DNA from: Adiantum capillus-veneris
Taxonomy: Eukaryota; Streptophyta; Polypodiopsida; Polypodiales; Pteridaceae
Length of the DNA: 64,000 bases
NCBI GenBank assembly: GCA_014529385.2
Contig: CM043959.1
Span: 10,132,809-10,196,808, forward strand
Direction: 5' to 3'
Under the pieces are notes generated by a model. The model did not search any database. It had not been told where the DNA came from and saw only the letters and a list, made by a program, of their open reading frames with translations. Positions 36,747-47,805 of this stretch are shown here, piece by piece; the stretch's first letter is position 1; every line of letters starts with the position of its first letter. A program made the translations under genes and the position numbers.

Positions 36747-38358
36747 TGATAGATATTTTTCTAGGCCTGGACCATGGAGCAAACCCAAGCCAGGAAAAAC
36801 CTAGCAAATAATAAATATGCTCGAAATCCCAGATCCAAGATCACCAACAAGAAACTATGGCTAGAATGTGCTACTAAATCTGTTGCCAAGGAATGTGCAT
36901 GTAGTCTCAATATCAGATCTTATTAAGTCAACATTTGACACGATCGTGTTTCATTAAATGAGAGAGACACAGAGACTCATGTTTTCGATAAAAGTTGAGA
37001 CACAAAAGATGGTGTGTAGTGTAAAAACTTTTATACGATCTAAGATCACTTTTGCAATATAATTCAACAAAACTTAGATTTTGTTATTATAAAATTGTAG
37101 TTGAGGCTGCTTCAAATCTTCACCCACTCCAAAGACTTTTCAGTTATGCTAATAGCCCAAGCTGCAATTGGCTTACACCCTATAAGCGAGGATACACACT
37201 AATCCTCTCTAAAATCTCTTACTGTGTCTCTCTTAGCTTCATGGCGGACACTCTCAATATCTCTTAGTTTATGCAAAGGGTCTCCCTCTCGGAAACAAGA
37301 GCTTTCCTTACTCCCGTTCATGCCACACCTTTTTCAGCCAAGGGACCCTTCTATCAATTCTACAGAGAGATCCTCTCTCTACCGGATCGGCAGCAAAGGT
37401 CCTTTCTCTCTCCTCCTCGCGTTCCCTCTGCATTGAATTTCATAGTTTCCCCCTTTTTCTCTTGGCCTTGCATGCTTTGCAAGCTCCAACCCATCCTCAC
37501 GACTCCCTCTATGGAAGAAAAACACTGCCCTACACTCGCATGGCCTACACCACAGAGATAAAATCTCTCTTCCTTTTTCTTCGATCATTTGCACAGAATT
37601 CATAGCCTGGATTTTGCATCAACGTCTTCTTCTTTACCAATTGACGTTCTCCCTTTAGGCTTGTCACCCCCCGTCATCTCGTAAAAAAAACCCCATTAAA
37701 ACACTTTTTTTCCCATTTAAGCAAAGACTCCTTAAGCTCCCATTCACACCCGACTGAGCTCATCTTCTTGGTGGCCCCCTTCAATACCAAATCATATTCT
37801 CTCTTTCTGCACTTCACTCAATGTGCAACCAAGGCCCGCCCCCTTTCATTCTCTTAGTAGCACCAAATCAATTGCTTTGTGAACAATCACCACACCCTTC
37901 TGGCATTGCCACCCTCTCGATATATTGCAAACCATGGTAGTATTACATTGATAAGTATTAGGTCCTTGTCTTGTACTCAATGAAAAAGAACATGGAGCAC
38001 ATCTCGGCCAATTTAGATAGTGAGTTGTAGCACTCAATATAGTCGTGACATCTTTGTATTAGCTTAAGACCCATCATTGCGATCACCAAAAGTGCATCTT
38101 TGAGATTTCATTTCCTTGGTCTTGAACCTCTATAAATCCATAATGGCATGCTGTTTAACAGTTGATGAATATCTTTGATACTTTCTTTCTTGGCTTGTAA
38201 TTAGCAATCTTTCCACTTTTTCCCCCCTCCAAAACAATCCACATGGCCGATCAAGTCAGAGTATCGTCAATGTAATAAAAACTATAGAAAATATTTGAAG
38301 TGTACAATTCTCATGCATCAACGCTCATTTTTCGAGGCTTGGAAAAAGAAATCCAACA
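36747..38358 (+). repeat. T4 left LTR
   Basis: 1.6 kb from TGATAGATATTTTT to AATCCAACA. It is bounded on the left by AATGT and on the right by the primer-like site. Its last kilobase aligns with 39540-40577 (shared: 'cccattcacac', 'aagaacatggagca', 'agacccatcattgcgatcac'). Confidence 0.75.
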
Positions 38359-38678
38359 GTGGCGTCCTATGGGGAGAACTAGCCTTGTAGTGTCAAACCT
38401 AGAACTCCGGTCAAGACCGGTCCCTTATCCATTGGGCTTCTTTTTCTTCTTCCATTTTACTTTTAGACTTTTTTAATTACTTTCTCTCTTCCCTTTAGAT
38501 TTCCAGAACCCCCTTAGATGGGAAACAAACTCACTCTTTGGTATGTGTGGTACTCAATGTGGAACAGGCACAATCGGGACACTCACCATAGAATTCAAAC
38601 AAGCCTCTCTAAAAGAAGGTGGAACAGACACAATCAGCCATAGAATTCAAACAAGCCTCTCTTTGGTATCGCTCAACT

Positions 38679-39458
38679 TCAAAGGTTACCCTCCATGGGA
38701 CTGCTGGCGGTAGCTTCAAAGGTATCCCCCACCACCTTAGCTTGTGCATATGCATCATCAAGTGTCTTTGGATCTGACAACATCATATGGAGTAGAATAT
38801 CTCTCAAAATACCCTTCAAAAAACATTCGAACAAAACCCTTTCATCAAAACAATAGGGGTCACTATGCTTCCTCTTGAAATCTTGAAAATGATTAATATG
38901 TTGAGTAACTGATTGAGTGTCCCCTTCGAAGAAGTCGAGCAAGCCCCCAAAGGATAAATTAGAAATAAAAATTGGAGAAAATCTAGCAGCAAAAGCTTGG
39001 CCCATTCTATCCCAAGTTTTCATAAGATCAGGAAAATGGCACTACATACTATGGTACCACTGCATAGCTACACCAATCAAAAAGGGAGGAAAGAACCACA
39101 TGAGGTGTTTAGGCTTGTCTTAACCCTCAAATAAACAAGCTTGGATAAATTTCAATAAATGAGAATCAGCTAAATCAGCCCCAACTCCATCATAGGGTGT
39201 CATTTGGACAATCCATTGATCAATAGGTCTCTCCCTAGCTTGGAGAACAATAGGAGGTTTAACTACATGAACATCAGTAACCTTAGGATCTACCACTAGA
39301 GGATCAAGCTTCTCTTTTTGAAAAACATTTTCAATGGTAACCATATCATCATCAAAAAAATCAAGAGAATTAAAACTAGAAGCATCAAGAACATCCTCAA
39401 TAAGACCATCATCCTTATAGACATGAGCATCAACCAATGGCTCAACTTTTGGTGCCAC
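38679..39458 (-). pseudogene. antisense gag fragment inside T4
   Basis: On the minus strand a 112-residue frame (39458-39120) has an acidic N-terminal part and ends PYDGVGADLADSHLLKFIQA. It is followed by a 114-residue frame (39023-38679) with TWDRMGQAFAARFSPIF and a later VLFECFLKGILRD motif, both typical of the Retrotrans_gag domain (W...F...F, then the conserved F-x-x-G-L-like helix). Between them lie FPPFLIG and A-M-Q-W-Y-like blocks. The gag is a different type from T1, T2 and C1. Its orientation is opposite to T4's LTR and primer site, so it is either an inverted piece of T4 or a fragment of another element. Broken. Confidence 0.65.
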
Positions 39459-39539
39459 CCTTTCTATAAGGCTTCATTGCATCATCAATGTGGTCAAAAG
39501 AAGCGGTAAACCCCACTACAATTTGCACCTCCTAAACAA

Positions 39540-40577
39540 GAGATCTCTCTCTACTCGATCGGCAGCCAGAGCCTTTCTCTCTCGTCCTCACATTCCCTCC
39601 TGCCTCACGTTTCAAAGTGTCCCCCTCTCTTTCTCGGCCTTCTATGCTCTGCAAGCTCTAGGCTCTCCTCCCTTCCTTGTGACCCCCTCTATGCAAGCAA
39701 AACCCGGCCCTACACTCGCATGACCTACACCGCAAAGAGAAAATCTATCTCTTTCTCTTTCTTTGATCATCTGCAAAGAATTCATAGCCTGTATGTTTCT
39801 CTCTACCTCTCTCTTCGTTATCCTCCCTCTTTGCTCTTCATGGAAACCAAAATGATGTCTTCTTATTTACCAGTCAACACCTCCCCTTCAATCTTGCCAC
39901 CCCTCGTCAGGTCGTTAAAAAAAACCCAGTAAAACACATTGTTTTTCTATTTAAGCCAAGCCTCCTTAAGCTCCCATTCACATCCAACCTAGCCCGTCTT
40001 CTTGGTGGCCCCCTTCAACACCAGATTGAATCCTCTCTTTCTGCACCTCACTCAAGGTGCAACCAAGGCCCTCTTTCATTCTCTCAGTAGTGCCAAATCA
40101 ATGCCTTCGTGAACAATCGATAGACCCTTCTGGCATCACCACCCTCTAGATCTCAAACCGTGGTATTATTACATTGATAACTAATTATTCATTGTCTTGT
40201 ACTCAATGAAAAAGAACATGGAGCAACTCTCGGCCCAATTTAGAAAGTGAATTGCAAAACTCAATCTAGTCATGACAACTTTGTATCAGTTTAAGACCCA
40301 TCATTGCGATCACCCAAAGTGCTTCTTTGAGATTTCATTTCCTTGGTCTTCAACCTCCATATAGCCATAATGGCATGCTCTTCAACAATTAATCAGTAGC
40401 CTTGATAAATTTTTTCTTGGCTTGGCACTAGCAATCTTTCTACTTTTTTTTTCTAAAAAACAATCCTCATGGCCAATCAACTAAGCGTATCATCAATGTA
40501 ATAAACACCATAGAAAACATTTAAAGTGCACAATTGTCATGCATCAATGCTCCGTGAGGCTAAAAAAAAATCCAACA
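39540..40577 (+). repeat. T4 right LTR (3' portion)
   Basis: It aligns with the last kilobase of the left LTR and ends TCCAACA, directly before AATGT. The first part of the LTR is not present here. Confidence 0.7.
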
Positions 40578-40697
40578 AATGTCTGTCAACTCGGCTCTCA
40601 CACTATCTTCTACAATTCTCATGCATCAATGCTCCATGAGGCTAAAAGAAATTCCAACAAATGTCTGCCAACCCGGCTCTCACAATGTCTTCTACCT
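40533..40697. repeat. tandem duplication across the T4/T3 junction
   Basis: About 83 bases that include the T4 LTR end, the AATGT duplication and adjoining T3 sequence occur twice in a row (about 40533-40614 and 40615-40697). Anchors: 'atgcatcaatgctcc', 'tccaacaaatgtctg', 'cggctctcaca'. Confidence 0.75.
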
Positions 40698-41300
40698 TGA
40701 ATGAGTAATCATATCCCTACAGTTCCATCAACCACTTTGTAATCCTCGGACTTAGTGTCATTTGTGATGATACCCAAGACAACAGGTTTTCTGTAGTAAG
40801 AATGCAAGATGGTTTATGCAAAAGATAAGACCTGAATTTTCTTATTGAAAAATTGACTGCAAGAATCACTAGTTCAACATCATTATAGTTGTTCTCATTG
40901 GCCTTTTTTACCCTACTAACAAAGTACACTGGCCTTATTCAACTACTATGTGGATATGTTGTAGGAGAATGGATTCTATTGTTTCCATACCCACACTTGG
41001 ATTTACAAAGAAAGGAAAATCCCAACATGGTGGCATTAATGTTGGAATCTCAAAGAACACCATCATTATGACCTTGAAATACTCCTCAACGGACCATGAA
41101 AACTCTACTTGCGTTATTTTTTGAAGTGGCTGCAAATATTCAAGAAGCCAAATGAATGAACCTTTCCATGTACTTCACCTTGTGGATAAATGATGTAACC
41201 TCCTTCATGCTTCTAGGCAATGATATTTCCATGAGAGCTTTAGTCTTGGATGGATCCACTTCAATTCCTCTTTGTGATATCCTACGGCTCATTGTCTTAA
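40698..41300 (-). pseudogene. T3 RT end and RNase H
   Basis: On the minus strand: RT connection GIEVDPSKTKALMEI and VKYMERFIHLA (41290-41150), then RNase H blocks NPSVGMETIESILLQ (near 40990), YFVSRVKKANENNYNDVELV, NFSIRKFRSYLLHKPSCILT, and WVSSQMTLSPRITKWLMEL (near 40730). The blocks follow T1's order. Several breaks. Confidence 0.75.
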
Positions 41301-41470
41301 ATCTCCACCCATGTTGAGTGAGGAATCCTTCTCAAAATTTCAAACAAGGTATCTTCTTCAAGCTCAATCAAGGTTGCAAGAGAAAATGGTTCAACTGAAA
41401 CTACATGATTCTTGGATACACATTGCTTTTTTTCGTGAGAGAAAAAACACACACAATGTTTTGCAAGGAT

Positions 41471-42070
41471 GAAATTTCTTTTACGATAGAATGAAAACAT
41501 GCAGATCAAAGGAAGTGTGATAGTCAATAATAGGTAAATTAAGAGGTTGTGAAGATGCAAGAATTTCTGCGGCCTTTTGTGCACCAAAAAAGAACACCAT
41601 GCGTTGTTGAAAATGGATCTTTCTACTAATTGTGACGTTGATCCTAATATGAGATGCAAAATGAAATGGGTAGAAATCTATTCCCGACCGTCCATAGTAT
41701 ACACATGAATCACATAACCTAATGCCTAAAGTAAAATAAAGATATACACATCCAAGTGTATATCTTTATTTTACAAGCATGAAATTTCTTTTACGATAGA
41801 ATGAAAACATGCACATCAAAGGAAGTGTGATAGTCAATAATAGGTAAATTAAGAGGTTGTGAAGATGCAAGAATTTCAGCGGCCTTTTGTGCACCAAACA
41901 AGAACACCATGCACTGTTGAAAATGGATCTTTTTACTAATTGTGACGTTGATCCTAATATGAGATGCAAAATGAAATGGGTAGAAATCTATTCCCGATCG
42001 ACCGTCCATAGTATACACATGAACCACATAACCTAATGCCTAAAGTAAAATAAAGATATACACATCCAAG
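41471..42070 (-). repeat. 310-base tandem duplication in the T3 leader
   Basis: Unit 1 (41471-41780) and unit 2 (41781-42070) are about 95% identical. Each contains the small leader ORF region. Both begin, on the plus strand, with 'gaaatttcttttacgatag'. The unit has therefore been copied within the leader after T3 formed, or in its direct ancestor. Confidence 0.85.
41791..42027 (-). CDS. small leader ORF of T3, unknown
   Basis: A 78-residue frame with blocks HIRINVTISKKIHFQQ, MVFLFGAQ, AEILAS and SFDVHVFIL. It matches small leader ORF 2 of T1 (4817-5035) despite wide DNA divergence. A second copy of the region lies at 41540-41700. It sits between the primer-like site and where gag would start, the same place as in T1. 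Unknown function. Confidence 0.5.
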   Translation of the reverse strand: MVHVYTMDGRSGIDFYPFHFASHIRINVTISKKIHFQQCMVFLFGAQKAAEILASSQPLNLPIIDYHTSFDVHVFILS

Positions 42071-42385
42071 TTAAGGTTGTACCTAATGAGAGGTAGGATG
42101 AAAGGATTTAATAATTCATTTTCTTACCCTAATCTACGAGGACCAAAAAATCCACAAATAACAAGTTGGAATTGCAATTTTGTGCACACAATAACATGGA
42201 TGGTTTGTCTTGCAATTGGAATGACATGCTCATACAAAAGTTCGTGATTGATCAAACCAACTCAATCATGCTAGAAATTAAACACTCAAACCACATGAAC
42301 CTTTAGCATTCACACAACACAATCTTGAACTTTAAAACAAGCAACAAACTCACACGAAATTCCTCCTCAATGGTGGCACCAAAAA

Positions 42386-42570
42386 ACGAGGCGGTCACAA
42401 GCAATAAGAGACATGGACTCTACGCACCTCTCAAGGCACCCGTGATGCTCACACGGTTTGAGCGCCTCGCCCAAACATAACAATGCACCCAAATACCACA
42501 CACAAAATTAGGAAAATATAGGTGTACCACCTAGTCTTTTTGTATCACAGACTACGACGTGAGAGAGGGT

Positions 42571-42647
<77 letters not shown>

Positions 42648-43400
42648 ACGTTTCATAGCCAACTTCGTGAGAACCTTCAAACATGCATACTCAATGCTTC
42701 AAGAAAATGGATGAGTGATATGAGCACCTAAACTACGACAAAACCACAACACATAGGCTAAACAAAACTAGCACCACAATGGTTAGAATTTCAGATCCCA
42801 TTCAGCACAAAACACTAACTTAACACTTAGCCAACCCATACATTTTCATAAGGACAAGGAAGCCCTCTCCACCTTGCAACCCTCTTACAATGGCTTACTC
42901 GAGGCAAGGGCTACACACACAAAACATCAATCAAACAATCAACAAAACAACAGGATGCTGGAAACACTTAACATGCACATTCCATGATATTTAAAAAACA
43001 TAGTACAAGGAAAACCATCAAGACACGTAGCCCAAAACCACCTCTTCTTTGATGAGACCACCAAAATGAGCATACAATTGTAGAAGCAACCTCCAATTTC
43101 TATCCTTTCTTCTCTTTGGCATACACTATGCAAAGCACTTTGCATTCGTGGATTTAGTAAGCATTAGTATGGCTATTTTCACTCACAAGCTAGCATTGCA
43201 GAATGCAAAGCTTCTTGCACAAATTAAGTGTGTTGCCTCTCTCACACTTCCTCTCACACTCTTCTTCTCTAGAATTCTCACTTCTTCTTCTCATGTGTTT
43301 ACAAAGACAGGCCCTCCTTTTATACGTTTTTAGAGAGATTAGAATTTGCATGATCACTTTTAATTATGTATAGAAAAGCTTTTCTTAGGAGTAATTTGAT
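42386..43400 (-). repeat. T3 LTR (3' portion; upper limit uncertain)
   Basis: On the minus strand the end reads GTGACCGCCTCG before the primer-like site, as in T1 (GGACCGCCTCA). Further up it has 'agcatcacgggtgcc', 'ttgtaagagggttgcaaggtggagagggct', and a TATA-like GTATAAAAGG at about 43318-43328 next to CTAAAAAC, in the same order as the T1 LTR. The start of this LTR could not be placed. Confidence 0.6.
42573..42646. repeat. (GA)n microsatellite
   Basis: About 37 uninterrupted AG units inside the T3 LTR region. The Arg-Glu frame across it is not a gene. Confidence 0.95.
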
Positions 43401-45364
43401 GTAGATGAGGAGATAGGTGGTAGAGATAGATTTGAGGTTAGTAGGTTACTACTCTAGTTAGTATTTTTTACAAAATAGAAAATGAAAATATACAAGGACA
43501 GGTTGAGTAAAATGAGAAGTTAACATAAAACTGGGTAGGATTACACTCTCTCTTGTCCATCAATGTCAAGGAAATAAAGAATGACCGCCCTTATCTTTTA
43601 TATGCGGTGCTCAGAATCCAATTGAATTGGTTGCTCTCCTGCTAGTTGCAGCCTTTTGTCCACTTTGTCATAAGTGGAATAAATTAGAAGATTTTGGAGC
43701 ATTGGAGATGTTTTCATGCGAAGGAGAAAAGGAAAAAAGATGACTAATACTAGATATTTGCAAGAATATAAAGAAATATACAATTGTAGCCATGGTTCAT
43801 GAGTCTAATGATCTTCTTCATGCTAGATCTGCACCATGCTACTAATGGTGTGTGTGTGTGTAATGAGAGTATAAGGAAATGAAAATGTGTAAGAAGAGAA
43901 TGGGCTATTTGGAAGTACATAAATGCATTTTAGGGCCCTAGAGAGGACCGAATAAGCCCCTGAGGTCATGTTAATTGGTCCTTGTGTATTTTTTTGATGT
44001 GCAAGAGGTGAGAGAGAGAAAAATATGGCTCAAAAATGAGTCCAGAGAGAGTGAAATTCAATCTAGGGTTTTGTGGAAAAGCGTAGAAGCTACCAACATG
44101 TCTTCAAGCTCTCGAAAAGATCTTTCATGTCCAACTTTTTAGAGGGAACCTTTTGTCCACATGTCCACCATGACTTTGCATAAAAGCTATGTCTATCCTC
44201 TTGTATAGGCTTGTAGGTTTTGAAATGCATAACTTCTTCCTTGTAATCAAATGTGGAGCCAACACCTCATGTATTTTGCATTCAAGTCTCCTTATTTTCC
44301 TAGAAATGTACATGTCCTCTTGAGAAAAGTCCTCCCAAAGCTATTCTCCCAAGTGAAGATATCACCAACCTTATTAATTACTCTATGGATATATACAAGG
44401 AGTAGCATAGAAAGATATACACGTAACCTTAAAATAAAAAGATAAATGTGAAGAAATTTGTATTTATTTATTTAAATACTCTCAACTATAATATACATAT
44501 TCAATTTCTCACTTATTAATAACACACACATAAAGTTAATGTAAAGTAGAAGGTAGGGTTCCCATGAGAAAGATTGACAACGGATATTTATTCCACCATT
44601 TTAGTTATGCATAGCTAGCTTATTGGAATTATGTAGATATACACATATTTGGTTTATTCTGGATATGTTTTGCATTTTTTCTATTTCTTTGTTCACGGTA
44701 GCTGCATCAAAAAACAACTATCATTTAGCCCCCCTTAGTCGATGGTTCATTCATGTATCATCAACAATTGGCTTGTACACTGGAATGAAAGTTTTGGGTA
44801 GTCTTGCAATGCCTCCTCCAAGGTTCCTCTCCTTCTTGATGCTTCTTTGCCTTCAAAGGTTTTGGACCTAGTTGTACATGATTTCAATGTGTGTTTAATA
44901 GGACTTATCCTGCAAAGTTTTAATAAATATTTTTGTTTGGAATAAAGTTTTCTCATTCCAGCATTCTTCCATAGTATAGGACTTCATTCTACTCGTTTTC
45001 GTGACGTTTCAAATTTTGACCCGGGACACCTCTCGGGAGCCAGTTTTGAGGGTGTTATGGTCAAAATTTGGAAACGTTTTGTACGCGGCACTTGTAGTCC
45101 TCAACACGAGAAAGAATATTGCTTCTTTGAATTTTATAGATTCCTTCATTTTGATACCCGTTTCAGCCCGTAGATTAGAGAAAAAGTGAGAAAATGTTGT
45201 TTTTATAGAAATTGCTGACTTGCAGGTAAATTTTCGGGCAAACTAAGCAGGATATGGATTTTTTGCATCACACAACTTTTGAAGAGCTCGACAAGACAAA
45301 CAACTTCATATGAGACAGCCCCGATCAAATTCAGAACCAATTGGGAGTTACGGCTCGCTAAAAA
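43401..45364. other. 2 kb without a supported feature
   Basis: AT-rich sequence, possibly including the rest of the T3 LTR. I see no open frame with recognisable content, no LTR ends and no RNA gene. Between about 45001 and 45364 the base composition is more even than in the sequence to its left, and it may be the distal end of T5. Confidence 0.35.
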
Positions 45365-45568
45365 TTAAATGGTCAAAAATTTGCTAACTCGCGAGTGTGG
45401 GTTGCGTTTTTGTGGTTTCTGTGCGTTTGAATGCAAGACGTCTCTTTCCGATATTTTTGGGACCCTTTGTAAAAGACTAGAAGAAGGTAAAAAATAACCA
45501 CTTTTTGGTGTGAAGAAGACATCCCGTATGCAAAAGGAGGCTATTCTACTATGATGGCGCCTTGAGAT

Positions 45569-45569
<1 letters not shown>

Positions 45570-45600
<31 letters not shown>

Positions 45601-45625
45601 CGATTGAGAAGTTTGCACAAGATTG
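45570..45625 (-). repeat. short GAGAGT-type repeat
   Basis: GAGAGTGAGAGTGAGAGT and close variants over about 55 bases, downstream (minus strand) of the T5 integrase end. Confidence 0.7.
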
Positions 45626-45769
45626 AGAGTGAGATAGCTCGGCGGTGGTCAGGAGGTTTATACGAGCTACACTCTTCTTGTACCCGTGAATTGATAACAA
45701 TATAGATCTCTGATTTCCTGCGTCTACACTGTGTACTTGCAAATTTGTGTTATCCAGTTGTCTCGTCAC

Positions 45770-46230
45770 AGCGTGATAAGTAAAACAATAGTAGCATGCC
45801 TCCCTCATTTTCACTTTGGCTTGTTCCATCTTCAAATCTCCTAGAAGAATGCGACTTAGATAAGGCTTGAGTCGATAGCTATTGACCTTCCTAGGGTGAT
45901 TATTTCCATCCAAATTTATCAGTTGGTAGTAGAAGCATGTATAGGCTTTCTCACAATGTAAGGCTTTTCCCATTTATTCTCAAACTTAGCACCAAACCTA
46001 TTGTCAGACGTACTATTGTAGCGAAGGACTAGGCTCTTCTCTTTAGTCCCTTTGTCATTGAGACCGTTTTCAAGGTTCTCCTTGAGTTGCAAATGTTTCT
46101 TATCGTAGAACTTGTATGCCGACTCTCTTTTACACTCTAGCTCCACCATAATGAGGATCCTATTGATCCATGCTTCATCGCCCTTCTATTCCAGTTTACT
46201 TGTAAGCTTTTTAGTAGGAATGTCTCGGGT
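45770..46230 (-). pseudogene. T5 integrase C-terminal part
   Basis: On the minus strand: DEAWINRI, then ELECKRESAYKFYDKKHLQL, SLVLRYNSTSDNRFGAKFEN, then FYYQLINLDGNNHPRKVNSY, RLKPYLSRILLGDL. Each block matches the end of the T2 integrase (ELEWKRETSYECYKRKATQA, RKVNGYRLKPYLSRLL). The sequence also keeps the cysteine pair of the tail (ACYYC against CKYC). Fossil. Confidence 0.75.
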
Positions 46231-46257
46231 GGTGCACTATGTAATTAGGTTAATGTA

Positions 46258-46262
46258 TAACG
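46258..46262. repeat. target-site duplication of N1 (left copy)
   Basis: TAACG lies directly before the LTR at 46263 and directly after the LTR ending at 49197 (49198-49202). Confidence 0.9.
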
Positions 46263-46404
46263 TGTTGAGAGAGAAGGAGAGAACACAGAAGTAGAACCCC
46301 AAAGTGTGTAGAATACACACATGAGATGATGTATATATAGAGGGGACCTGGGTGCCATATATAGAGAAGCCATATATTGAGTAGCTTCACATATAAGCTC
46401 AACA
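46263..46404 (-). repeat. N1 3' LTR
   Basis: 142 bp with TGTTGAG/CTCAACA ends, identical to 49056-49197. It contains TATATATAG near its middle as a possible TATA element. Confidence 0.9.
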
Positions 46405-47089
46405 CCCCCGCTCAAATAAGGGTCCCTAATTGTGGATGAAAAAACCCTTGGGGGATCAAGGGAAAAACCCACAGCTCTATATACACCCACCGTTATATTA
46501 TAAAAATCATTGAATATACAAATGTTTACGAGGAGCTACATCACTCCTTTTACATTGAATGTTTTATGAGGAGTTACATTACTCCTATCCTATCAAATAC
46601 AATAATGAATACAAAGGTTCAATAAAGAGGTGTAAAAGCTATCGATTAGCTTGTAATCAAAAGTGTCTCCGTGAATCTGCTGTGTAGCTTGTCATCAATA
46701 TCGCATCACCAAACATGTCTTCATGTTGTCATCAATATGGCATCACCAAACATATCTTCATAAATCTTTTATTGTCACCAAGTTTGTCTTCATAAAATCA
46801 ATTCTTTGATCAATCCTACATAGATCATAGACTCCAAAAAAAAATATGTCATGAAAATTATTAGCATCGTTAATGAAATAATTACGTTCACAATGCCATA
46901 AGAGATGGTTCGCGACGCCACTCTTTTGACGACATATATACACACGACAACATATGGTACATAAAGTATAAACGTAAAAGTACAAAATGTGTGATTACGT
47001 GATACAAATGATATATGTATATACTACATAAAACAACATTTATCAATGTAGTGATCAATGAATACCATCAAAGTATTAACAAAATATCA

Positions 47090-47540
47090 TCATTATATCA
47101 ATAAAAATGAATAAATGATCATGGTATCAACGAAAAGCATCATGATATCACCGAGAATAATCATTGTATCAACGAAACAACATCATGGCATCACCGAGAA
47201 TAACCATGGTATCAACGAAACATCATCATGGCATCACCGAGAATAACCATGGTATCAACGAAACAACATCATGGTATCACCGAGAATAACCATGGTATCA
47301 ACAAAACATCATCATGGTATCAACAAAAATCACCATGGAATCAACGAAATATCATCATGGAATCACTGAGAATAAGCATGGTATAAACGAAATATCATCA
47401 TGGCACCACCGAGAATAACCATGCTATGCTATCAATGACATATCATCATGGTATCAATGAAAATCACCATGACCAAAGTATTAACAAAACATCATCATGG
47501 TACCATCAAAATCACTATGGTATCAATGAGAAATTATCAA
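47090..47540. repeat. N1 internal minisatellite, about 43-45 bp
   Basis: About ten tandem copies of a unit with halves like 'catggtatcaacgaaaca' and 'catggcatcaccgagaataac', so there is also a half-period of about 21-22 bases. Units near 47170-47300 are the most alike; the edges are more diverged. Confidence 0.85.
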
Positions 47541-47805
47541 TAAAGCGACGTAAACTATATCTCTAAAAGAATAATTATACGAGAATCAATGAACGAGTAT
47601 ATCATATAACAAAAGATCATGTACCAACAGTAGCTCGATAGAATTTGGACGATCATCAACGGCTCGACTGAATCGGAACGATGTGCAACTGGCTTCTGCA
47701 ACAAAGTTACGTTAGTAACAAATATATGATTGATGAAGAAAAATATAATTGAGAAGTTTTCAATTATGAGAAAAATCAAAAGCAAAAAGTAAAATTTTGA
47801 TTTTC

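Larger units (their letters stand above)
36747..40577 (+). mobile_element. T4: LTR element inserted in T3
   Basis: Flanked by AATGT on both sides (36742-36746 and 40578-40582). Left LTR 36747-38358 (TGATAGAT...ATCCAACA) is followed by a primer-like site (TGGCGTCCTATGGGGA, from 38360) and a leader. A gag fragment lies in antisense (38679-39458), and then the last kilobase of a second LTR (about 39540-40577). The primer site orients T4 on the plus strand. The element is broken and contains no pol. The LTR copies differ by roughly 15% in the aligned part, so it is not recent. Confidence 0.75.
35218..43400 (-). mobile_element. T3: old Tat element, minus strand, split by T4
   Basis: On the minus strand: LTR 3' portion ending at about 42386 (upper limit near 43400 is uncertain), primer-like site 42364-42382, leader with duplicated small ORF (42090-41471), RT end and RNase H (41300-40690), then nested T4 (36747-40577), archaeal-type RNase H and integrase remains (36740-35400), and an LTR tail 35218-35400. 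Similarity to T1 in each part identifies the family. It is heavily broken: gag, protease and most of RT are not seen, and the remaining parts have many breaks. It is probably the oldest recognisable element here. Confidence 0.7.

Noticed and set aside
44623-44871. An 82-residue frame with a hydrophobic start, possible small host gene
   Set aside because: No homology recognised, no supporting context, and such lengths are expected by chance in this region.
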